From positions 124,001 through 188,000 of the forward strand of contig NZ_JH376591.1 in the NCBI RefSeq assembly GCF_000233955.1: a stretch of DNA of 64,000 bases, read 5' to 3'. The notes beneath the pieces were generated by a model. The model was not told where the DNA came from. It saw only the letters and a program-made list of their open reading frames with translations, and ran no database searches. Of the stretch, positions 11,401 to 18,501 are shown piece by piece (position 1 is the first letter of the stretch; each line of letters starts with the position of its first letter). Source of the DNA: Paraprevotella clara YIT 11840. GTDB taxonomy: Bacteria > Bacteroidota > Bacteroidia > Bacteroidales > Bacteroidaceae. The position numbers were made by a program, and so were the translations under genes.

Positions 11401-11613
11401 CTGATGTTGTCATACCGTGTTCCGGTACGTTCCACTTCATTCCTGCAAGGAGTATCGGTATGGGCTGCAGTGAACAATCTTTGCACGCTGACGAAGTATT
11501 TGGGTACGGATCCTGAATTTTCATACAACCAGTCTGTGCTTTACCAAGGTGTGGATGCCGGGTTGACACCACAATCTCGTTCGTTTCAGATTGGGGTGAA
11601 ATTGAATTTATAA
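8425..11613 (+). CDS. SusC-like TonB-dependent outer-membrane transporter (SusC-2, block A)
   Basis: This 1062-residue SusC-family transporter is distinct from SusC-1. The regulatory domain (about 50-115) begins HVKGRVVDAVTGLGFAGARI. The plug has FVRGYNSLNLSSQPLFVVDG and KVTVLKNGSAIWGTRGANG. The barrel ends SRSFQIGVKLNL. An unusual acidic spacer (about 130-145, YYDDEMSVSDG) lies between the regulatory domain and the plug; the block B copy keeps it. The stop codon overlaps the first possible start of the following SusD gene (TAATG), so the pair is probably translationally coupled. Having two different SusC genes in one operon suggests two ligands or two sizes of one ligand, but that is inference. 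The paralogue is 38267-41449. Confidence 0.95.
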   Translation: MYSIFNSYLLKLTGTVAGLAFFSFALKGQETAHVDSIKTGQTEKVQMPYHVKGRVVDAVTGLGFAGARITTPDVNVSAMTDENGDYEIGLPDLRVPLYVDAPGYSRQVVAVKGRTEVNVSLYTVPGHSYYDDEMSVSDGRVVVDGFTASALSMTEDMNSLLAGQMRTSARSGEPGASASYFVRGYNSLNLSSQPLFVVDGVVWQMQDEGISIVDGYYNNPLTLLDPSDIDKVTVLKNGSAIWGTRGANGVVLIQTKRAGEMATKIDANISFGFQTPFETLPVMGADAYRRYATDVMSGMDRHEVEDFQFTNDDPSRSFYRAVHNNTDWMDEINKTAFIQNYGISVSGGDDIALYRFSLGYAQNNGNIDGTKFDRLNVRFNSDIKLTDEFKILFDIAYTQTGHKVTFDGLDRMRSPYYLALVKSPLYSPYQYNESGSLSGRLTDVDELNYGNPLALLEKDNMPTLDKYRFTLNLRPTYQITDRLEAAALFGFSYDKENEDLFIPDAGVANEPLYNDLGEVYATALNEVRSSMARQTSLSLDAYLKWDILKGYRHNLFAALGYRFYNDYFKYTYGQGYNTGSDYMTALSNTTSDLRYLFGTEYMDRNMSWYLNADYGFMNKYFLNIGMSMETSSRFGNEAGGIDLCGVSWGYFPSVSGAWLISSEKFMRNVDFINNLKLRVAYTMTGNGNLPVYANRTYFTSSLVANDAVGVVLSNIGNEKLRWETTGRANVGFDFSILANRLNMNIDYFYSKTKDLVTLRSLNEEAGLQYYYDNNGEMENRGFEIAANARIVDTKDFKFNAGLTVGHYKNKITSLPNGSFTTEVAGGTVLTTEGQPAGVFYGYQTDGVYVTAQEAADAGLAILSSSGQRIPFSAGDMRFVDHSKDGIIGEDDRVVIGDPNPDIYGNFNLNFRWRDLELGALFTYSLGNDAYNALRANLESGNSLSNQSIAMENRWMADGQMTDIPRATYDDPMGNARFSDRWIEDASYLKFKRLMLSYRVPVRSTSFLQGVSVWAAVNNLCTLTKYLGTDPEFSYNQSVLYQGVDAGLTPQSRSFQIGVKLNL

Positions 11614-13421
11614 TGCAAAATAAGAAAGTGAATATGAAGACGTTTATCAAAAACTATATGAAAGCTGTGGGTGTCGTTTGTGCTTGTATGGCAGCTTTCC
11701 CGGCCTGTACGGATATGATGGAGACAGATTCTACTACGGTGGGTTTTGAGGAGGACAACCGTTTGGATTCTCCAAATGATTCCCTCTATTCTGTGTTGGG
11801 TATCCTTTCGCAGGTGCAACGTTTGGGCGACCGTTATGTGTTGTTGGGAGAGTTACGTGGCGACTTGATGGAAGCTACTGCGGATGCCAATGTAGACATT
11901 CAGGAGATTTCCAATTTTAGTGTTTCGTCGGGTAATGAATATGCCTCGTTTTATGATTATTACAATGTCATTAATAATTGTAATTATGCCATTGCGAAGA
12001 TGGACACGAATATTGTGTTTTACGAAGATAAGGTTATGATTCCCGAATATGCGCAAATCAAAGTCATCCGTGCTTGGACGTATTGGCAACTGGCCTTGGC
12101 TGCTGGGAAAGTCAGTTGGATTGAAGAACCCGTGTTGAGCTTGGAGGCCGCACTCAAGGAGTATCCGCAGAAGGGGCTTGAAGATTTGGCACAGTTGCTC
12201 ATTGACGATCTGACTCCGTATGTGGGTGCCCGTGCATTGGATTATGGAACGATTGACAATTTTGATTCTCGCAAAATGTTTTTCCCGGTAGATATGGTGT
12301 TGGGGGATTTATACTTGTTCTTGGGGCGTTATGCAGATGCTGCTACAGCTTACTATCGCCTTATTGATAAGCGTAAATTGACTCTGACCGGTGCTAATGG
12401 TTACTATTGGGATAATGCCGCTCGTGGGAGTGCATCTGGGGCGTGGATTTCAACTTATATAGATATGGGCTCCAACGAATTGCTTTCTTCTTTGGTTTAC
12501 AGTTCCCGTCCGGATTCTTACCATCCGCAATTGGTACGTTGGTCATACAATGAAGTCCCGTCGATTGTGCCGGCAATTTCTTTTGTGAATTGGATGTCAC
12601 GTGTGTCACATTTTTATGCTGCCGAGAATGCAACTCGTATACAGGGATTCTTTACGGGGGATTTGCGTGGACAGATTGAATCCCCGAACGGTGCTATTGC
12701 ATCCATCTCTTACAGTACCAATGGTGTAGGAGATTATAAGGGTGCGCTTATTGATAAATTCTATTCTTTGTCCGTATCCGGTGGGGTAGAAGATCCGGAA
12801 AATGAGGTTTTGGGAGGTTTGCGTTATGTGCGTAATTTGCCGGTATACCGTGCGTCACAAGTTTATTTACGTTTGGCTGAGGCTATTAACCGTTATGGTC
12901 GTCCGGCAACGGCTTTTGCTATATTGGCTTACGGGTTGAACAAGACGACGTTGGTCAATGCTTCGAGAATTCCTGTAGGTGAACGTACAGGGGAGATGTT
13001 CTTGGATTTTACATCAGATACGTATGATAATAATGTGGGGACTGCCACTCGTGGTCGTGGCCGGGCTATTGGCTATACCGGTTCGGATTATCTCATTCCG
13101 GATTATACACCGTATGATATAGTAACGGAAACAGATGAGGAAACGGGTGAGGAAGTAGAAAGAAAAGCGATTTCTACAGATCCTGTCCGTTTAGCTGCTG
13201 CCAAAGCTGATTCTATTGAATATGTAGAAAACTGTATCATTGATGAGATGGCCGCTGAGACGGCTTTTGAGGGCAGTCGTTTCTTCGATTTGATGCGTAT
13301 TGCACGTCATCGTGGACAGTGGCCAGCTTATGCGGCCGAAAAAGTAGCCGCTCGTTTCAAAGACGGCGGAAGTAACATACAGGATCGGCTTATGGATGAG
13401 AGCGTATGGTTCCTGAAATAA
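11613..13421 (+). CDS. SusD/RagB-family lipoprotein (SusD-2, block A)
   Basis: This is a SusD-like lipoprotein of 602 residues from the TAATG start at 11613, or 595 from the ATG at 11634. The latter gives the cleaner signal peptide and a lipobox at PAC (Cys25 in that numbering) followed by TDMMETD. SusD features include the TPR-like helix VIRAWTYWQLALAAG, the motif VYLRLAEAINRYG and a C-terminal IIDEMAAETAFEGSRFFDLMRIARHR. It is longer than SusD-1 because of insertions before the C-terminal motif (TETDEETGEEVERKA). It pairs with SusC-2. The paralogue is 41457-43187. Confidence 0.93.
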   Translation: MQNKKVNMKTFIKNYMKAVGVVCACMAAFPACTDMMETDSTTVGFEEDNRLDSPNDSLYSVLGILSQVQRLGDRYVLLGELRGDLMEATADANVDIQEISNFSVSSGNEYASFYDYYNVINNCNYAIAKMDTNIVFYEDKVMIPEYAQIKVIRAWTYWQLALAAGKVSWIEEPVLSLEAALKEYPQKGLEDLAQLLIDDLTPYVGARALDYGTIDNFDSRKMFFPVDMVLGDLYLFLGRYADAATAYYRLIDKRKLTLTGANGYYWDNAARGSASGAWISTYIDMGSNELLSSLVYSSRPDSYHPQLVRWSYNEVPSIVPAISFVNWMSRVSHFYAAENATRIQGFFTGDLRGQIESPNGAIASISYSTNGVGDYKGALIDKFYSLSVSGGVEDPENEVLGGLRYVRNLPVYRASQVYLRLAEAINRYGRPATAFAILAYGLNKTTLVNASRIPVGERTGEMFLDFTSDTYDNNVGTATRGRGRAIGYTGSDYLIPDYTPYDIVTETDEETGEEVERKAISTDPVRLAAAKADSIEYVENCIIDEMAAETAFEGSRFFDLMRIARHRGQWPAYAAEKVAARFKDGGSNIQDRLMDESVWFLK

Positions 13422-13477
13422 AGACGGGGTATATTTGTCATTAAAAAATGAATTATAAATATAGGAGAAGAATATAT

Positions 13478-15811
13478 ATGAAAAAACTTGTAGTTAAAAT
13501 GGTATTAGGCTGTGCCGTATTGGGAAGTTTTCAAGAGGTGCAAGCACAAGACCCTTTGTCGTTCAAGACGGATTTCACTTTGGGTGACATGGGGGGATGG
13601 CCAAGCCACAGGAGTCGGGCGTTTGTGGCCGACTTTAACAACGACGGATTAATGGATATGTATCTAAACGGTACATCCGAAAACAAAGGTTGGTCGTCAC
13701 GTGGTGTATTGGTCAAGAATTTGGGAGACCGTCAGTTTGAAGGCGTATATGATGCTATCTTTGAGAATGACACAACGTATAATAAGGTTTATTCCAAGGA
13801 TACAATTTGGATAGATAAGGACAACAACGAATATGAATTGCAAGATTCTATTTTCGATGGTAAGGTGGTCATGGATACGGTGGTCAACGAGACTTTTGTG
13901 GGTATGGCTAACGGGTTACCGCGTACTGCATTCGGCCAAGGCAGTCAGCCTATTGATTTTAATAATGACGGTTTAGTGGACTTCATTATTCTTAATACTG
14001 GTGGAAACGATACCGGTACATCTCAGGGTTATGTGTTAGTGATTAATAAGGGGAATTGGCAATTTGAGGTTTTGGAAGATTCTTTGCTTGCGACTATCGG
14101 GGGCTTGTCTTCCAATACGAGTGGTGACAAATTTAATGAAAATACCCCTTACGGTTCATTGGTGACAGGTGATTATGACAAGGATGGCTTTACGGACGTA
14201 TTGCTTTGTGGTAATGGTCCTGCAGGACGTTATACGATGCTGTTGCGTAATGTGAACGGTGACCATTTCGAAGAAGCGCGAGTGTTTAATCCGTTGCCAT
14301 TTGACGAGGAACCAACAAAGATGGGGCTTTTTGAAGAGACGGAAGGAGGGATAGATCCTGATACGGGGCTCGAAGTTGACGGAGAATATACGGAAGTGCC
14401 TACGAAGCGGCCGAAACAGATGTCTCACGGGTCGGTGGTATTCATTGACTTGGACGGAGACGGTTGGTTGGATATTGTGACCACCGGTTATTGTGACGGT
14501 CGCGACAACATGACGGCTACGGGTGTGGAACAAGGCGGAAACCAAATCCGTTTCTACCACAATTTACAGAATGGTGAGTTTCAAGATGTGACCAATTCGC
14601 CATCTTTAATTGAAGCGGCCAGTCAAGTCTTGGATGCTTATGGTATGACCAAAGACGGTACTGTGGCTGATGTTTTCCGTGCCTGGGGATGTGAAGAAGG
14701 TATTACCGTAGCTGTGGACTTCGATCAGGATGGACGTACAGATTTGATGCAATTAGGTACACAAGGCTGTTCCAACGGTTGGGGAGGCCAGCGTGATTTG
14801 AAGCAAGCCAACTGTTTGCGAAACATATCGGATGGGGATGGTTTCCGTTTGGAGGAAATTCCGACTGATATAACTCCAGCCGCGATGGCTTCTTGTTATC
14901 GTTTTATTTGGGTTGATCTCAATGGGGATGATTATCCCGATTATATGACAAATGGATGGACTTCTAAAGTCAATCCTGCCACGGGGGAAGCTGCCGGTTG
15001 GGGACGTTTTGTGGATTTAAGTGATAATAGTACGACTTATAATACTTATTTCTTTAATGATGAAAGTAATGAGGTGTTTGGCGGTTATTTGGCTAAAAGT
15101 GAACCGAGTGTGAATAATTTCGGAGATTTCGATAATGACAATAACATGGAACTCCTTACTTCGGATTATACCGGTAGCCCGGACAACGGGCGTAATGATC
15201 AGCAGGTCATCAGTTGGAATAACTCAGGTGTGGAGTTTACGGCTCCTAATGAAATAGGTGAAATCACGGCTACGGCTGAGAAGGGGCGTGTATTGGTAAA
15301 ATGGGAAGCTTCAGAGATGAACAATGGTAATGACGCGATGTTCAATGTTTATATTCAGAATAAGGAGACAGGTGCGATGCGTATGGTTGTACCGGCTAAT
15401 ATCGAGACAGGTAAACAGTTGTCCTATGCTATGTTCGGTTGCTATGTGAACACTGGCAATGAGGATGGTGAGGCGTCCTATTTGTTCGACAAACTTCCTA
15501 TGGGTGAATATATTGTGGGTGTACAGGCTGTGAATTACGCTTATCAGGCTACGGCATGGAACACGACAGAAGTGACAGTGTCTGAGAGTGATTATGATGG
15601 TGTGGCTTCACAGGCTGTGGCACGGGGTATGCAAGTTGTAGTCAACGGTGATGCCATTGTCGTGACGAGTGTTGACGATATGCAAGTGAATGTGTATAAT
15701 ATGCAAGGTGCTGAGGTAGCTTCAGGAATGACGAATAAAACTATTATCGTAAATGGTAAAGGTGTGTTCGTAGTGAAAGCCGGTGGCAAGGCAGTTAAGA
15801 TTGTAAAGTAA
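13478..15811 (+). CDS. Secreted FG-GAP/VCBS propeller protein with Fn3-like domain and C-terminal sorting-like tail (block A, first)
   Basis: This is a 777-residue secreted protein. The start at 13478 is preferred because AGGAGAAG lies at 13463-13470; an upstream in-frame ATG at 13448 would add ten basic residues before the signal peptide, which ends near VQAQ. At least six calcium-loop-like repeats typical of FG-GAP/VCBS propellers follow: DFNNDGLMD, DFNNDGLVD, DYDKDGFTD, DLDGDGWLD, DFDQDGRTD and DLNGDDYPD. An Fn3-like domain follows (about 595-700, VLVKWEASEMNNGNDAMFNV). The last 70 residues (VNVYNMQGAEVASGM ... GVFVVKAGGKAVKIVK) resemble the type A C-terminal sorting domain of the type IX secretion system. 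Function is unknown; binding or scaffolding outside the cell is inferred. A TATATTTG at 13430 could be a weak internal promoter. Confidence 0.85.
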   Translation: MKKLVVKMVLGCAVLGSFQEVQAQDPLSFKTDFTLGDMGGWPSHRSRAFVADFNNDGLMDMYLNGTSENKGWSSRGVLVKNLGDRQFEGVYDAIFENDTTYNKVYSKDTIWIDKDNNEYELQDSIFDGKVVMDTVVNETFVGMANGLPRTAFGQGSQPIDFNNDGLVDFIILNTGGNDTGTSQGYVLVINKGNWQFEVLEDSLLATIGGLSSNTSGDKFNENTPYGSLVTGDYDKDGFTDVLLCGNGPAGRYTMLLRNVNGDHFEEARVFNPLPFDEEPTKMGLFEETEGGIDPDTGLEVDGEYTEVPTKRPKQMSHGSVVFIDLDGDGWLDIVTTGYCDGRDNMTATGVEQGGNQIRFYHNLQNGEFQDVTNSPSLIEAASQVLDAYGMTKDGTVADVFRAWGCEEGITVAVDFDQDGRTDLMQLGTQGCSNGWGGQRDLKQANCLRNISDGDGFRLEEIPTDITPAAMASCYRFIWVDLNGDDYPDYMTNGWTSKVNPATGEAAGWGRFVDLSDNSTTYNTYFFNDESNEVFGGYLAKSEPSVNNFGDFDNDNNMELLTSDYTGSPDNGRNDQQVISWNNSGVEFTAPNEIGEITATAEKGRVLVKWEASEMNNGNDAMFNVYIQNKETGAMRMVVPANIETGKQLSYAMFGCYVNTGNEDGEASYLFDKLPMGEYIVGVQAVNYAYQATAWNTTEVTVSESDYDGVASQAVARGMQVVVNGDAIVVTSVDDMQVNVYNMQGAEVASGMTNKTIIVNGKGVFVVKAGGKAVKIVK

Positions 15812-15845
15812 AGGAACAAGGTTATAGTGATTTTTGTGAGTGAAG

Positions 15846-15881
15846 GCCCGGGCGGCCTGAATAGGGCTGTCCGGGGCTTTT
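15846..15881 (+). terminator. Rho-independent terminator-like hairpin after the first propeller gene
   Basis: The GC-rich arms GCCCGGGCGGCC (15846-15857) and GGGCTGTCCGGGGC (15864-15877) pair with one bulge and are followed by four T residues. The hairpin lies between the two propeller genes of block A, so it may reduce rather than end transcription of the downstream genes. Confidence 0.65.
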
Positions 15882-15916
15882 GAATATAACTTTAAACGAA
15901 TAAAAATACAGAAAAC

Positions 15917-18244
15917 ATGAAAAATGCTACTTTTTTTAGAATGATGGCCTTGTTGTGTTGGATAGGGGGAGTGATGGCAACACAAGGGCAAGATGTTGTG
16001 ACGTTCGAACAGAACCGGGATTTTCGTGATCAAGTAGGATGGCCAGTACATCGGGGATGCCCGATTGTGGCTGATTTCGATAATGACGGTTTTATGGATG
16101 TATATTACGGTGGAACGTCTTGTGAGAATGGTTGGGCATGCCGTGGTGTGTATGCTCGCTCCAATGGGGATGGTACTTTTTCTGGTAATTTGGAAGCCAT
16201 TTTTGAGAATGACACTACGTACAACAAACTGTATTCTAAAGATACGGTTTGGATTGACAAAGAAAACGGTAAGTATGAATTGAAAGACTCTATAATAGAT
16301 GGTAAAGTCGTCATGGATACCGTAGTGACGGAAACTTTTGTAGGCATGAAGAACGGATTGCCTGTTTCGCTTCGTGGCTTTGGGAGCCAGCCTTTTGATT
16401 TCAATTCCGATGGGTTGGTAGATTTCATTACCTTGAATCAAGGTGGAAACATGTCTGGGTTGAATCCTCGTTATACGTTAGTAAAAAACTTAGGCGGCGG
16501 GCAGTTTGAAATTGTGGAAGATGCGGCTTTAGCTGCTTTTAATTATACTGGGGATGATAATTTTCTTTTTAATGAAGGCTCTCAGTATGCTTCTTTGGTT
16601 ACGGGAGACTATGACCGTGACGGTTATACCGATGTGCTGGTTACAGGTCAGGCTTCTGAAGGACGTTTTGTCAAACTGTTCCGCAACATTAATGGGGAAC
16701 GGTTTGAGAATATGGATGTGTTTCATCCTCTTCCTTTTGATATAGAACCCAATCGGAATGGACTTTATAAGGTGTCTGAAGGCGTATATGATCCGGAAAC
16801 AGGAGTAACAACTCCGGGGGATTATACTCAGGAACCGACGATGAAAGCTAAGCCCTTATCTCATGGCTCCGTGGCGTTTATTGATTTCGATAACGATGGT
16901 TGGTTGGATATCGTGGCTACAGGTTGGGCAGACGGGACGGAAGACAAGACCTCTGTCGGTGTCGAGGTCGGTGGTGATGAAATTCGTTTCTACCGTAACT
17001 TACAAAACGGGGAATTTCAAGATGTGACGGACAAATTTGTCAAAGCAGCTCAAAATATATTAGATATAGTCGGTATTGCACATGATTCTAAATATGAGGT
17101 GAGGGATGTGTTTTCGGCTTGGGGAATGGATTCCGGTTTGATGTTGGCGACCGACTTTGACCAGGATGGTAAGATGGATTTATGGATACATGGGGCTGTT
17201 GCTGGGGGTAGACCACGTTTCTCGAATTATCTGGTGTTTGGTTTAGGAGAGGATTATGCTTCGGTGGAAGAATGGCCTACAGGTATTCTTCCGGCGCATA
17301 CGGTGGCGAAATTGGGAGTTATGTATGCCGATTTCAATGGGGATGACATTCCCGATTTCTACCAACGTGGTTGTTGTGACGAAATTTGCCAAGACGAGTC
17401 TATTCCCGAAAAATTCGGTCAAGCTTATTCATGGAGTCGTTTGTTTAGTGTGAGTGAAGGGCAGGTTGGTGCTTACGGTAATCCGCAATATGCCGATTAT
17501 TGGACGGCAGAATGTTGGGGAGCACGAATACCTCAAAGTGATGGTGATACACAAACAATGGATGTGGCCTTTGGCGATGTGAACGGAGATGGCCTGCTGG
17601 ATATTATGTGCACGGATTGGACAGACAAAGCCGATGATGTGGTTCCCAGTTATAATGTGACGGACGGGGTGGAAATCATTATGCCCGATGAGCCGGAAAT
17701 CATAAAAGCGGAAACAGGAAAAGGTTACATTACCTTGAAATGGGATCGCTCGGAAATGGGGAATGGAAATAAAGCCATGTACAATGTGTATGCACGGAGT
17801 AAAGACGGGAGCGTGTTCCGTATTTTGGTTCCGGCTAATCTTGAAACGGGTAAACAGTTGGCTTATCAGATGTTCGGAACGTATGCTACTACTTATGCAG
17901 AAGATTATCAATATTACACTTTCGACAAATTACCGGCAGGTGATTATACAGTGGGTGTGCAAGCCGTGAACTATGCTTATGCGGCTACTTCGTTTGTTAC
18001 GACGGATGTTACGCTCGAAGAAGGTGTGGATGGTGTAAAATCTATATCTATTTCTGCGGCTTTGAAGGTGACTCTGGATGGCGATGCGCTGACGGTAGTG
18101 GCTGACGATGATATACGAGTGAATATTTACAATATGCAAGGTGCCGAGGTGGGTCGGGGCATGACGAATGAGGCTATTACCGTAAACGGTAAGGGTGTGT
18201 TCGTTGTGAAATCCGGCAGTAAGGTTGCTAAGATTGTAAAATAA
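15917..18244 (+). CDS. Secreted FG-GAP/VCBS propeller protein with Fn3-like domain and C-terminal sorting-like tail (block A, second)
   Basis: This 775-residue paralogue of the preceding gene has the same architecture. A signal peptide ends near ATQGQ. FG-GAP/VCBS loops follow: DFDNDGFMD, DFNSDGLVD, DYDRDGYTD, DFDNDGWLD, DFDQDGKMD, DFNGDDIPD and DVNGDGLLD. The Fn3-like domain contains YITLKWDRSEMGNGNKAM and the tail is VNIYNMQGAEVGRGM ... GVFVVKSGSKVAKIVK. Both block A copies share a charged insertion between the first and second loops (NDTTYNK and SKDTxWIDKxN). A pair of cysteines (RGCCDEIC) is specific to this copy. Its 3' flank matches that of the block B propeller gene at 43229-45586. The molecular role is unknown. 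Confidence 0.85.
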   Translation: MKNATFFRMMALLCWIGGVMATQGQDVVTFEQNRDFRDQVGWPVHRGCPIVADFDNDGFMDVYYGGTSCENGWACRGVYARSNGDGTFSGNLEAIFENDTTYNKLYSKDTVWIDKENGKYELKDSIIDGKVVMDTVVTETFVGMKNGLPVSLRGFGSQPFDFNSDGLVDFITLNQGGNMSGLNPRYTLVKNLGGGQFEIVEDAALAAFNYTGDDNFLFNEGSQYASLVTGDYDRDGYTDVLVTGQASEGRFVKLFRNINGERFENMDVFHPLPFDIEPNRNGLYKVSEGVYDPETGVTTPGDYTQEPTMKAKPLSHGSVAFIDFDNDGWLDIVATGWADGTEDKTSVGVEVGGDEIRFYRNLQNGEFQDVTDKFVKAAQNILDIVGIAHDSKYEVRDVFSAWGMDSGLMLATDFDQDGKMDLWIHGAVAGGRPRFSNYLVFGLGEDYASVEEWPTGILPAHTVAKLGVMYADFNGDDIPDFYQRGCCDEICQDESIPEKFGQAYSWSRLFSVSEGQVGAYGNPQYADYWTAECWGARIPQSDGDTQTMDVAFGDVNGDGLLDIMCTDWTDKADDVVPSYNVTDGVEIIMPDEPEIIKAETGKGYITLKWDRSEMGNGNKAMYNVYARSKDGSVFRILVPANLETGKQLAYQMFGTYATTYAEDYQYYTFDKLPAGDYTVGVQAVNYAYAATSFVTTDVTLEEGVDGVKSISISAALKVTLDGDALTVVADDDIRVNIYNMQGAEVGRGMTNEAITVNGKGVFVVKSGSKVAKIVK

Positions 18245-18290
18245 AGAAGCACAGTTTAAGTGATTAACTGTGAATTAGGTTAGGTTGTTT

Positions 18291-18328
18291 GGCCCGGGAC
18301 GCCTGTGAAGGTATTCCGGGTCTTTTCT
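18291..18328 (+). terminator. Rho-independent terminator-like hairpin after the second propeller gene
   Basis: Arms GGCCCGGGACGCC (18291-18303) and GGTATTCCGGGTC (18310-18322) form a long stem with G-T pairs and a six-base loop, followed by TTTTCTTCT. It separates the OM and propeller genes from the glycosidase genes. A matching hairpin is found at the equivalent place in block B (45632-45670). Confidence 0.75.
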
Positions 18329-18439
18329 TCTATCGGAAGTTCGGATTGTGCCCGAGGAGTCCTGTTTGTTAAGTCAGTCCTGCGTCAATACCGCTGTTTT
18401 TTGGAGTAAATGGATTTCATAGGGACGTTCCGTGAGAGT

Positions 18440-18447
18440 TATTTTTG
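18440..18447 (+). promoter_or_regulatory. Candidate -7 element upstream of the GH3 gene
   Basis: TATTTTTG fits the Bacteroidota -7 consensus TAnnTTTG and lies 54 bases before the GH3 start, downstream of the terminator at 18291-18328. No TTG is seen 19-21 bases upstream, so this is only a half-match. Confidence 0.3.
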
Positions 18448-18501
18448 TAGTCGGAAGATATTGAATAAAATTATATAGTTTGAGTTTTTAAAGAATAAGG
18501 A

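Larger units (their letters stand above)
24..18244 (+). repeat. Block A: first copy of duplicated SusCD-FAS1-FAS1-SusCD-propeller core
   Basis: The eight genes from 24 to 18244 encode, in order, SusC, SusD, FAS1 lipoprotein, FAS1 lipoprotein, SusC, SusD and two FG-GAP propeller proteins. The same order recurs at 29923-45586, and each member has its closest visible relative at the matching place in the other copy. Reading the translations side by side, the two SusC-1 proteins are nearly identical through the plug and the last 40 residues. The lipoproteins and propellers are more diverged. Block A has two propellers where block B has one; the shared 3' flank (a GATTAAC-containing stretch followed by a hairpin) matches the second propeller of A to the single one of B. 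The block probably starts left of the window. Confidence 0.85.

Noticed and set aside
13430-13437. TATATTTG as an internal promoter before the first propeller gene
   Set aside because: No TTG is found at the right distance, and block B has no such element at the same place; kept only as a note.
15722-16441. 239-codon minus-strand open frame across two propeller genes
   Set aside because: It spans two plus-strand genes, the gap between them and a terminator; nothing supports translation.
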